Assembly (NCBI RefSeq): GCF_918741285.1
Contig: NZ_CAKKNC010000015.1
Location: 53,646-117,645, forward strand
DNA from: Sphingobium sp. CECT 9361
GTDB taxonomy: Bacteria > Pseudomonadota > Alphaproteobacteria > Sphingomonadales > Sphingomonadaceae
Length of the DNA: 64,000 nt
Direction of reading: 5' to 3'
Shown here: one piece after another, positions 35,219 to 43,133 of the stretch
Numbering within the stretch: position 1 is the first letter of the stretch
Layout of the letters: the number at the start of each line of letters is the position of its first letter
The notes under the pieces: model-generated
What the model was told of the DNA's origin: nothing
Seen by the model: the letters and a program-made list of their open reading frames with translations, nothing else
The model's database searches: none
Position numbers and translations under genes: made by a program

Positions 35219-37077
35219 TGCGCCCGGTCTCCGAAATTGATCGCCGTTCCCTGCTGGGCACGTCTCTGGGACTTACGGCCGCAGCAATGTTCGGATCAGT
35301 CGGGTCGGCTGCCCAGTCGGCCCGCCCATCCGGACAGGCGCCGTCCGGGCAGGCGCCATCTGAGCTGCCCTTTGGAAGCGATGGTCCGAACATCCGTCCT
35401 GGTGATCGTCCCTTCGGCGCAAGTTGCTCCTCACGCAGCCCCGTTTATGGGCGCCACGGCGCGGCGGCATCGGCGCATCCCATCGCCACGCAGGTGGGGA
35501 TAGCGATATTGCGGGAGGGCGGATCGGCGGTCGATGCCGCCATCGCCATCAACATCTGCCTCGGGCTACTGGAACCTGCCAGCTGCGGGATCGGCGGTGA
35601 CTGTTATGCTATGCTGTGGGATCCACGGGCCGAAAAGGTCGTCGGCCTTGCCGGTTCCGGAAGATCGCCTCGTTCGCTCGACCTAGCAACGGCCCGCTCG
35701 CGCGCCATCGGCGGCGTGCTGCCCCGATACGGTGCGGTGACGGCATCGGTGCCGGGTGCCGTCGATGGCTGGTGGCTGCTTCACCAGCGCTATGGCAAGC
35801 TACCCTGGAAGGCCCTGTTCGAGCCGGCAATTGCGCTGGCCACGGAAGGAACGGTCGTTCCGGACGTCATCGCCGGCTTCATCAGCTTCCATATGAGCGA
35901 TCTGCGGCGCAATCGCGCGCAGATCGAAGAATTTGAAAATGCCGAAAAGCTGTTCGCGCCAAGCGGCAGGCTTCCGAACGTCGGCGATATCCGCCGAAAT
36001 CCCGATCTTGCCCGAACCTATCGGTTGATCGCCGATGGCGGCCGCGATGCATTTTACCGCGGCGAGATCGCCGACCGGATGGATCGCTATTTTCGTCGTA
36101 TCGGCGGATGGCTGCGCAAGGAGGATCTCGCGAGCCACCGTGGCGACTGGACGACTCCGCTGTCCACAACCTATCGAGATGCCGAAGTGTTCGCGCTGGG
36201 GGAGAATACACAAGGCATTTCCACGCTCCAGATCCTCAACATTCTCGAGGGTTTCGATCTGCAGAGCGCGGCCTTTCAGTCTGGACTGTCCTTGCACCTG
36301 CAGGCCGAAGCCAAGCGTCTGGCCTTTGAGGATCGCGCCCGTCACTACGGCGATCCAAAGGCCGTCGATGTACCCGTCGGCTGGCTGATTTCAAAGGAAT
36401 ATGGGGCGCAGCGTGCGAAGCTCATCAAGAAGGATCGACTGATCGATCAGATCTTTCCGGGCCAAGCGCCGGCCCATGGCGACACCACCTATCTGACCGT
36501 GGCGGACGATGACGGGATGATGGTTTCGCTTATCCAGTCCAACTATTTTGGATTGGGCAACGGCCTGGTTCCCGATGGCCTTGGCTTTATGATCCAGAAC
36601 CGCGGGCAGCTGTTCAACCTGAATGATCGTCATCCCAATATCTACGCACCGGGCAAACGCCCATTCCAGACAATCATTCCGGGCTTTGCTCTGAAGGAAG
36701 GCCGCCCGCTACTCAGCTTTGGCGTTATGGGAGGCGAGATTCAGCCGCAGGCCCAGGCTCAGGTCATCATCAACCGCGAGGATTATAGTCTTGACGTTCA
36801 GGCGTCGGGAGATAGCCCACGATGGTACCATTCGGGATCATCCGAGGACATGGGCGAGGACGCGCCGGGTGTCGGCCCGCGCGGACAACTCCGGCTTGAA
36901 AGTGCCGTGCCAACAGAGGCAAAGTCCTTTCTTAGCAACATCGGATGGGATCTGGTGGAGCCGCGAACAGGTTTCTTCGGCCGCTATCACGGTATCGAAA
37001 CCCGTGGTGCCCAGAGCGAACGCGTCTATGCGGCAGGTAGCGACATGCGCGCCGATGGCTGCGCCCTGGCCTATTGA
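35218..37077 (+). CDS. gamma-glutamyltransferase-family Ntn hydrolase, Tat-exported
   Basis: The protein is 619 aa from ATG 35218. A twin-arginine signal (RRSLLGTSLGLTAAAMFGSV) indicates Tat export. The family features are clear: ASAHPIATQVGIAILREGGS, then AVDAAIAINICLGLLEPASC and GIGGDCYAML in the large subunit, autocleavage site GD-TTYLTVADDDG with Thr423 as likely nucleophile, and SNYFGLGNGLVPDGLGFMIQ in the small subunit. Classical GGTs have TTH at the cleavage site; here it is TTY, as in some acylase-like members. It probably cleaves a gamma-glutamyl or acyl-amide bond in a compound taken up by the coupled receptor. A short repeat (SGQAPSGQAP) follows the signal. Confidence 0.9.
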   Translation: MRPVSEIDRRSLLGTSLGLTAAAMFGSVGSAAQSARPSGQAPSGQAPSELPFGSDGPNIRPGDRPFGASCSSRSPVYGRHGAAASAHPIATQVGIAILREGGSAVDAAIAINICLGLLEPASCGIGGDCYAMLWDPRAEKVVGLAGSGRSPRSLDLATARSRAIGGVLPRYGAVTASVPGAVDGWWLLHQRYGKLPWKALFEPAIALATEGTVVPDVIAGFISFHMSDLRRNRAQIEEFENAEKLFAPSGRLPNVGDIRRNPDLARTYRLIADGGRDAFYRGEIADRMDRYFRRIGGWLRKEDLASHRGDWTTPLSTTYRDAEVFALGENTQGISTLQILNILEGFDLQSAAFQSGLSLHLQAEAKRLAFEDRARHYGDPKAVDVPVGWLISKEYGAQRAKLIKKDRLIDQIFPGQAPAHGDTTYLTVADDDGMMVSLIQSNYFGLGNGLVPDGLGFMIQNRGQLFNLNDRHPNIYAPGKRPFQTIIPGFALKEGRPLLSFGVMGGEIQPQAQAQVIINREDYSLDVQASGDSPRWYHSGSSEDMGEDAPGVGPRGQLRLESAVPTEAKSFLSNIGWDLVEPRTGFFGRYHGIETRGAQSERVYAAGSDMRADGCALAY

Positions 37078-37201
37078 GCGGTTTCTGGTGACCGATGATG
37101 GCGCCAGCGTGATCGCCAAATGCTGGCCGGTGCCTTCCCGTGAACGGGAAGCGCTTTCCTTGGCCGACGCGTTCCTTCAGGAGCAGGTGTTGAAGCGATG
37201 A
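37055..37201 (+). CDS. possible small ORF (48 aa) overlapping the GGT gene end
   Basis: ATG 37055 lies 23 nt inside the GGT gene in another frame and the stop (TGA 37199-37201) overlaps the ATG of the next gene in ATGA fashion. The peptide (MAAPWPIERFLVTDDGASVI at its start) ends in a helical segment (REALSLADAFLQEQVLKR). Tight coupling on both sides favours a real gene, but I recognise no family. Confidence 0.4.
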   Translation: MAAPWPIERFLVTDDGASVIAKCWPVPSREREALSLADAFLQEQVLKR

Positions 37202-37335
37202 ACGACGGTTTTGCGGCAGGCGGGGCCTTGTCACGCCGCGAGGCGCTTCTGGCAGGCGTAGCTTCAGCGCCGCTCCTGGCCGGCTCGGTCGAGGCGCGCT
37301 CTCGAAGCCAGCGCCTGCAGGTTGCGACTGTAGTC
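37199..37335 (+). pseudogene. N-terminus of a Tat-signal protein cut off by an IS remnant
   Basis: ATG 37199 opens a frame with a twin-arginine signal (LSRREALLAGVASAPLLAGS) after about ten residues. The frame runs only to about residue 42 before entering sequence that belongs, on the other strand, to an IS5-type transposase. It was the last gene of the receptor-GGT operon; its enzyme type can no longer be told. Confidence 0.6.
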
Positions 37336-37857
37336 GGTCATCCGTGTCCACCGCGATGTGGCGCTTGCACCCCTTGATCCGCTTGCCTGCATCGTGGCCA
37401 CCCCCGGATGGGGACAAAGGCGCCTTGACCGACTCGCTGTCGACCACCGCTGCGGACGTACTGTGCTCGCGCGCCTCACGCTCTCGGTTGAGCCTCAGCG
37501 CCATATCGTGGATCGTGCGGCACAGTAGGCGGCGCACGAAGCGTCGGAACCACCAATAGACGGTCTGCCAGGACAGAAAATCCTTGGGCAGCATCCGCCA
37601 GCCGCAGCCCGAACGCGCCAGATACCTTAAGGCGTTCAGCACCTCGGGCAGATCCGTCGTGGGCTCGCGCCCATGCTTCGGCGGCGAGGGTAGGAACGGC
37701 CGGACAGTCTTTCACTCCGCATCCGTCAGATCGGTCGGGTAGCGCTCAGCCTGTTTCTAACGTTCAGCCATCCGGCTAAGGCTCGCTCGGTTCCACATCC
37801 CGAGTTTGAACCACGCATCCCGCCGCTACTCACCCCATTCCCAAACAGACTCTTAGC
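37336..37857 (-). mobile_element. decayed IS5-family insertion sequence remnant
   Basis: On the minus strand the translation reads RYPTDLTDAE-stop-KTVRPFLPS, then LNALRYLARSGCGWRMLPKD and AAVVDSESVKAPLSPSGGGH, ending KGCKRHIAVDTD near 37340. This is the N-terminal half of an IS5-type DDE transposase (IS1031/IS402-like). The Trp codon after DAE has become TGA, and everything after HIAVDTD is missing. The outer end near 37840-37857 (CCATTCCCAAACAGACTC) could be the terminal repeat. The element is therefore truncated and inactive. Confidence 0.75.
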
Positions 37858-38082
37858 AGCAATCAACCGCTTGGTGTCTGATACGGTCTCCAAGGGCTCT
37901 GGCGAAGTTCCATTTGTTCGAGTATGGTCGAACCATCGACTCGGTTACTCTGATATTTATTAGAAATACTATCGAGCCGAGCTAATCGGCCGATCGGTCG
38001 CCGATATCGGGCGCCGCGCGCCTGTCTTCTGTTAAAGATGTTCGGAAGCATTATTCTGTCTCGCACGCCAGAAGGAGGAGCT

Positions 38083-38829
38083 ATGACGACCGATCCCAGA
38101 AATTTCATCGAAAGCGCCGAACTTGGAAATATCGAGGAGTCGGTCGCCGGCATCGAGGCGCCGGGTCTCAATCTGGACCAGCTTCCGCCCGCCGTGGTGT
38201 CGGGCACCACGCTCATCGATTTCTCGCAAGTGCCCAGCATGGCGGTGCGCGCCGGCGTGTCGGAAGCCATGCTGTTCGCGAGCCGGGTCGCGACGACCTC
38301 GATGACGGGCGACGATGACGAGGATGACTGGCTCGCCGCCTACACGTCTAATCTGAGCAATCTCGGCTTCAACGTCGCCGGGACGGCGATCACCAAATCG
38401 ACGTTCAAGAAGACCGGCGTCGAGGTGCACAAGGCGATCATCCCGTTCCTCACCATTGCCTTTGGCGGCGCCGCGATCGGCCCGGTCATCCTCGCCGGCC
38501 TCAAGAATCTGCAGGACATGAACGCCGACCAGCCCTGGATTACCTTGTTTGACCGGGAAACGCGGCGCTTCAATGCGAGCGAGATGCATTTCGCCGCGGT
38601 CAGCAGCACCAACATCGATACGACCATCCGCTACGCCGTCGCCCGGCTGCATGTTCAGCAGCAGACGACCAGCATCCTGTTCTTCAAGCTGACCAAGGCC
38701 GAAGCGGAATTCGAAAGCTCGACCAAGACGCTGACCGCGAACAACAGCCTGCTCGCGCTGATGGAATCGGCGCTGCGCACGAAGCTGGCGGCGCTGGCGA
38801 CCAGCTTCATAGCGGAAGCCAAGCTCTGA
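38083..38829 (+). CDS. hypothetical protein (248 aa), first gene of the putative conflict island
   Basis: A GGAGGAG just before ATG 38083 sets the start. The protein is unrecognised. It has an acidic N-terminal third (ESAELGNIEESVAGIEAPGL), a DDDEDD patch near residue 70, a hydrophobic glycine-rich stretch (HKAIIPFLTIAFGGAAIGPV) that could enter a membrane, and a long helical C-terminus from about 185 (ILFFKLTKAEAEFESSTKTL). It is followed by the lipase gene 64 bp later and has similar high-GC codon use. It could be a partner or regulator of the lipase, but nothing in the sequence proves this. Confidence 0.75.
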   Translation: MTTDPRNFIESAELGNIEESVAGIEAPGLNLDQLPPAVVSGTTLIDFSQVPSMAVRAGVSEAMLFASRVATTSMTGDDDEDDWLAAYTSNLSNLGFNVAGTAITKSTFKKTGVEVHKAIIPFLTIAFGGAAIGPVILAGLKNLQDMNADQPWITLFDRETRRFNASEMHFAAVSSTNIDTTIRYAVARLHVQQQTTSILFFKLTKAEAEFESSTKTLTANNSLLALMESALRTKLAALATSFIAEAKL

Positions 38830-38893
38830 GCGGAGCTGGCCATGCTTGTGGCGCAGGGCTGTCGCGGAGGGATTGTGGGAAGCGGGGGACTGA

Positions 38894-40285
38894 ATGCACA
38901 TCGTCATCGTCGTGCCGGGAATCATGGGGACCGAGCTGTTGCTGCCGACCCCGGACGGCATTGAAAAAGTCTGGCCGCCCACGCCGCTGGAGACCCAGCT
39001 CGGCTACAAGCGCACGCAGAAGCTCGCCAGCGCCGAGGTCAAGCCGGGCGGCATCATCACGCGCGTTGCCTGCTTCGATTTCTACCAGCCGCTGCTCGAC
39101 CTGCTGACCGGACTGGGCTTCACCGCGGACGGCGCGGCCAAGCGCCAGATCGAGTTCCCCTATGACTGGCGCCGCGACCTGTTCGACCTCGCCGACGATC
39201 TGGGCGAACTCATCGCCCATGAGGTGGCGAAGGGCGCCACGCGCGTCTCGCTGGTCGCCCACTCGATGGGCGGCCTGATTTCGCGGTTGCTGCTGGAAGA
39301 TCCGCGCTTCCGCACTGAGCCCTGGTTCGGGCTGATCGACCAGCTGATCGCCATCGCTACGCCGCATCTCGGCGCCCCGCTCGCACTCGGCCGGGTGCTA
39401 GGGCAGGACAGCGCGATGGGCATCAGCGGCGCGGATTTCGCCTGGCTCGCCAGCCGGGAGGAATATCCCTCGGCCTATCAGCTGCTGCCGGCACCGGGCG
39501 AAGGATCATGCTGGGACCAGTCGGACCAGACGGACCCGCCGCTTGCGCCGATCGATATCTATGACGCAGCAGGCATCGCCCTGCTCAAGCTCAACACCAG
39601 GCTGATCGCGCGCGCGCAGGCGGTTCATGCCGTGCTGGGCGCAGGCAACCAGCCGGACAAGGTGCGCTATTTCTATTTCAGCGGCACCGGCCACCGCACG
39701 GTCACGCGGATCAATATAGTCCGCAAGGCGGGGGGCGATCTCGATCTTGGCGAGACGGTGCTGACCCGCACCGAGGATGGCGGCGACGGCACGGTCCCGC
39801 TCTACAGCGCGCTCCCGCGACCGGGCCAGCGCGCGATCGTCACGAACGAACATGCCACCGCCTTCAAGGGCGTCGCATTCCGCCGGACATTCGTGCGGCT
39901 GCTCGGCGGCAATGAAGGGCCGGCGGTCGAGGCTGGGCTGGGCCAGCTCGCCATGTCGGTCGAATCCCCGATGATCGCGGCCGACCAGTCGGTCGAATTG
40001 CTCATCTATCCCGATGGTCCCGAGGAAATGCCGGCATCGATCGAGCAATTGTCGGGCGACCTCGTCCTGGTGCGCGTCCTGCAGGAGGAGAAGGCGAAGG
40101 CGCAGGACGTCCGCCGCGTGCCGCTGCATTATGAAGGCCCAGCGCTCAGCCGGCTGCGACTGTATCTCGATCCGATTGGAGAGCCGGGCCATTATGAGGT
40201 CCGGCTGGAGAATGGCGATTATCGCGCGTCCACGGCGTTCAGCGTGTGCGCGCCGCTTCCCACGGCCGACGGCACCGCACAGTAG
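38894..40285 (+). CDS. LCAT-like alpha/beta-hydrolase (putative phospholipase/acyltransferase)
   Basis: The protein is 463 aa. The N-terminus is the hydrolase oxyanion strand (HIVIVVPGIMGTELLLPTPD). The nucleophile is Ser124 in LVAHSMGGLISR, a candidate acid is Asp near 299 in EDGGDGTVPLYSA, and a candidate His is near 316 in TNEHATAFK. This order and the PYDWRRDL segment match the lecithin:cholesterol acyltransferase/phospholipase family (PF02450). No signal peptide is seen, so it would act inside the cell. A C-terminal beta-rich extension (from about 365, SVELLIYPDGPEEMPASIEQ) is unlike the core family. In its setting, an effector that attacks the cell's own membrane is a reasonable hypothesis. 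Confidence 0.82.
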   Translation: MHIVIVVPGIMGTELLLPTPDGIEKVWPPTPLETQLGYKRTQKLASAEVKPGGIITRVACFDFYQPLLDLLTGLGFTADGAAKRQIEFPYDWRRDLFDLADDLGELIAHEVAKGATRVSLVAHSMGGLISRLLLEDPRFRTEPWFGLIDQLIAIATPHLGAPLALGRVLGQDSAMGISGADFAWLASREEYPSAYQLLPAPGEGSCWDQSDQTDPPLAPIDIYDAAGIALLKLNTRLIARAQAVHAVLGAGNQPDKVRYFYFSGTGHRTVTRINIVRKAGGDLDLGETVLTRTEDGGDGTVPLYSALPRPGQRAIVTNEHATAFKGVAFRRTFVRLLGGNEGPAVEAGLGQLAMSVESPMIAADQSVELLIYPDGPEEMPASIEQLSGDLVLVRVLQEEKAKAQDVRRVPLHYEGPALSRLRLYLDPIGEPGHYEVRLENGDYRASTAFSVCAPLPTADGTAQ

Positions 40286-40333
40286 CGGCCGGCCGCGGCG
40301 AAAGAGCTGATTGCGGCAGAGGAGGATACGGTC

Positions 40334-43117
40334 ATGTCCGGAGTTCATCAGAGGCGGCTGGCAGCATATCTTGCGCACATCAAACGGGGCGAGGGCGGCA
40401 TAGAGGCGGTCGCTCCTGCCGAACCGGCGGCCGCGCGCACGCCGCAGACCGAGAGCATGATCGAGGCCGCACCGGAATTGTCCGGTCCCGATGAAGCACT
40501 TGAACTGGCCAATGAGGGCCTACGCAAGCTCAAGGAAACGCCCGACGTCCAGCTGTCCCGGCCGGAACTTGCTGCCATCGAGGCGATCATCATCCCCAAG
40601 GAACGTCCGGCCTTCGACGTGCAGGATGGCGATTTCACCGCCGACCATCCGCTATGGCTCAAGCTCGACAGCGACACGGCACTTCACGCCCGGCTGGTGG
40701 AGAAGATCCCGGCGGTCGGGCGCATCGATCTGCCCGGGCAGACGCGCCTGCCTTATGGCGGAACCGGGTTTCTGGTCGGCCCTGGCCTGCTGATGACCAA
40801 TCGCCATGTCGCCGAGATATTCGCGGCCGGGCTGGGCAACCGGACGCTGCGTTTCCAGACCGGCTGGCAGGCGACGATCGACTTCCGCCACGAGCGCGAT
40901 CGCGCGGCGGCAGAGATGCTGACGGTGCGCGGCATCAGGATGATCCATCCCTATTGGGACATGGCTCTGCTGTCGGTCGAGGGCGTCGGCGCCCAGCGCT
41001 CCGCCTTGCAGCTGTCGCTGATGGACATAGGCGATCTCGACAAGCGCGAAGTCGCGGTCATCGGCTATCCCGCCTATGATCCGCTGCGCAACGATGTCGC
41101 GACGCAGAATGAGCTGTTCGACGGCGTCTATGGCGTGAAGCGGCTGCAGCCAGGCAAGCTCGGCGCGCGGCGGGACACGGAGAGTTTCCGCAAGCTGGTG
41201 TCGGCAGGCACGCATGATGCTTCGACGCTCGGTGGCAATTCGGGATCGGCGATCATCGATCTTGAGACCGGCGAGGTGCTGGGACTGCATTTCGGCGGTC
41301 GCTTTCTCGACATCAATTATGCCGTGCCCGCGTTCGAACTGGCGCGTGACGGCCGGGTCGTCGATGCCGGCGTGGGTTTTGCGGGCGTGCCGACCGGCGG
41401 GACGCCGCCATGGGAGCGTTTCTGGCAGGCGACTGAGAGCATCGGAGGCAGCGACGGCGGAGGCGTCAGCGCCGCAGCCGCTGCCCCGGCGGCACTGCCA
41501 CCGCCGCCGCCCCCCCCGCCAGCGCAAACCACGCATGGCGATGGCTCGATCTCGATCACCGTGCCGCTGCACATCACCGTGAGACTCGGGGCGCCGGTTC
41601 CGGCCGGCGCTGCCGTCGCCCAAGAATCCGTCGCCGCTGCGGATCTGACCGAGAAGATGGTGCAGCCTGTCCATGACCCGGACTATTCGGCGCGTGGCGG
41701 CTATGATTCCGGATTTCTCGGCGGCGGCCTTACCGTCCCGATGCCGCAAGCGGCCGATCCCGGCGTGGTCGCGCCGCTCAAGGACGGCAGCAAGACGCTC
41801 AAATATGAGAATTTCTCTCTTCAGATCCACGCCCAGCGGCGCATTGCCCTGTTCACGGCGAGCAATGTCACCGACGAGCATGCCTTGAAGGAGCCCGAGG
41901 CGGGCAAGAATTATACCCGCAAGGGCCTCTCCGGTCTGGGGCCGAACGATATCGAGAAGTGGCTGCCCGAACCGCGCATCGCCGATCATTATCAACTGCC
42001 CGACGCCTTCTTCACCAAGGATCAGGGCGCGTTCGACAAGGGGCATATCGTGCGCCGCGAGGATGTCGCCTGGGGCAGGAGCTATGCGGTGCTGCGCCGC
42101 GCCAATGGCGATACCTATCATGTCACCAATTGCTCGCCGCAGGTCGCACAGTTCAACCAGTCGACCAAGGGCAAGGATAATTGGGGCGACCTGGAGAATC
42201 TCGTGTACGGCAATGCCGCGAGCGAACGGCTGTGCGTCTTCGCCGGGCCGATCCTGGCCGGCGATGACGAGACATTCGTGGGCACGGCCGGCTATGGCGT
42301 TCCGCTGCGCGCCAAGATCCCACAAGCCTTCTGGAAAGTCGTCGTCGCGCGGGTGAGCGACGGTATCGCGGCCTATGGCTTCATCCTGGAGCAGGATCTG
42401 AGCAATGTGCCGCTGGAGATGACGGTCACCGAGAATTTCCGGCGGCTGATGGTGCCGATCGCGGAGATCGAGGCGCGGACCGGGGTCTTGTTCGGCAAGG
42501 AGGTGCGCGACGCCGACCAGTTCATCGACGATCGCGGCCGCGAAGTCGCCTTCCGCGCCGGGATCGAACGCGTCGCCGAAGCGGACGACGCCATGTCGGG
42601 CGACACGGCGACGCCCAATAGCGGCGACGATGAGGACGCCGATTTCGACACGAACCGCATCGCGGCGGCGGTCTGCGACTTCACAGAAGGGCCGATCGAC
42701 TGGCGCGTCGCCAAGGCGCTGCTCACGCTTAAGAATCAGGTCAATGCCAGGGCGCCCCGTCGCAGCAAGGCGTCCGACGGCACGATCGGCGACGCCGCCC
42801 ATGCCAGCCGCAGCTCGGACCATAATCCCTGGATTTCCGATGGGCGGCAGGGCGTGGTGACGGCGATGGACATCACCCATGATCCTAACGGCGGTTGTGA
42901 CGCCAATGCGCTGGCCGAGGCGATCCGCGCGAGCAAGGACAAGCGGGTCAAATATATCATCTGGAACCGCTGCATCGCCAGTTCCGCTCCGAAGGACGGC
43001 CAGCCGGCTTGGGCATGGCGGCCCTATTCCGGGCGCAATCCGCACAACCACCATGTCCATATCTCGGTCGGGACCGAAAAGGCGGATTATGATTCGACCG
43101 CGCCATGGGCGATCTAG
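40334..43117 (+). CDS. trypsin-like protease / DNA-RNA nuclease / M15-like peptidase fusion
   Basis: The protein has 927 residues in three parts. Residues about 135-345 are a trypsin-like protease with His158 (LMTNRHVAE), Asp209 (YWDMALLS) and Ser303 (GGNSGSAI). A Pro-rich linker spans 388-397. Residues about 485-740 are a DNA/RNA non-specific endonuclease (NUC1 type): AFDKGHIVRREDVAWG with catalytic His571, and VTNCSPQVAQFNQ with the metal-binding Asn. Residues about 775-927 resemble M15-like peptidases: HASRSSDHNPW, VVTAMDITHDP and HNHHVHISV supply His/Asp zinc ligands. No signal peptide is visible. It is encoded 48 bp after the lipase gene. The combination suggests a toxin-like effector, perhaps activated by proteolysis. 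Confidence 0.87.
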   Translation: MSGVHQRRLAAYLAHIKRGEGGIEAVAPAEPAAARTPQTESMIEAAPELSGPDEALELANEGLRKLKETPDVQLSRPELAAIEAIIIPKERPAFDVQDGDFTADHPLWLKLDSDTALHARLVEKIPAVGRIDLPGQTRLPYGGTGFLVGPGLLMTNRHVAEIFAAGLGNRTLRFQTGWQATIDFRHERDRAAAEMLTVRGIRMIHPYWDMALLSVEGVGAQRSALQLSLMDIGDLDKREVAVIGYPAYDPLRNDVATQNELFDGVYGVKRLQPGKLGARRDTESFRKLVSAGTHDASTLGGNSGSAIIDLETGEVLGLHFGGRFLDINYAVPAFELARDGRVVDAGVGFAGVPTGGTPPWERFWQATESIGGSDGGGVSAAAAAPAALPPPPPPPPAQTTHGDGSISITVPLHITVRLGAPVPAGAAVAQESVAAADLTEKMVQPVHDPDYSARGGYDSGFLGGGLTVPMPQAADPGVVAPLKDGSKTLKYENFSLQIHAQRRIALFTASNVTDEHALKEPEAGKNYTRKGLSGLGPNDIEKWLPEPRIADHYQLPDAFFTKDQGAFDKGHIVRREDVAWGRSYAVLRRANGDTYHVTNCSPQVAQFNQSTKGKDNWGDLENLVYGNAASERLCVFAGPILAGDDETFVGTAGYGVPLRAKIPQAFWKVVVARVSDGIAAYGFILEQDLSNVPLEMTVTENFRRLMVPIAEIEARTGVLFGKEVRDADQFIDDRGREVAFRAGIERVAEADDAMSGDTATPNSGDDEDADFDTNRIAAAVCDFTEGPIDWRVAKALLTLKNQVNARAPRRSKASDGTIGDAAHASRSSDHNPWISDGRQGVVTAMDITHDPNGGCDANALAEAIRASKDKRVKYIIWNRCIASSAPKDGQPAWAWRPYSGRNPHNHHVHISVGTEKADYDSTAPWAI

Positions 43118-43133
43118 GAGAAGAGAGCCTGTC

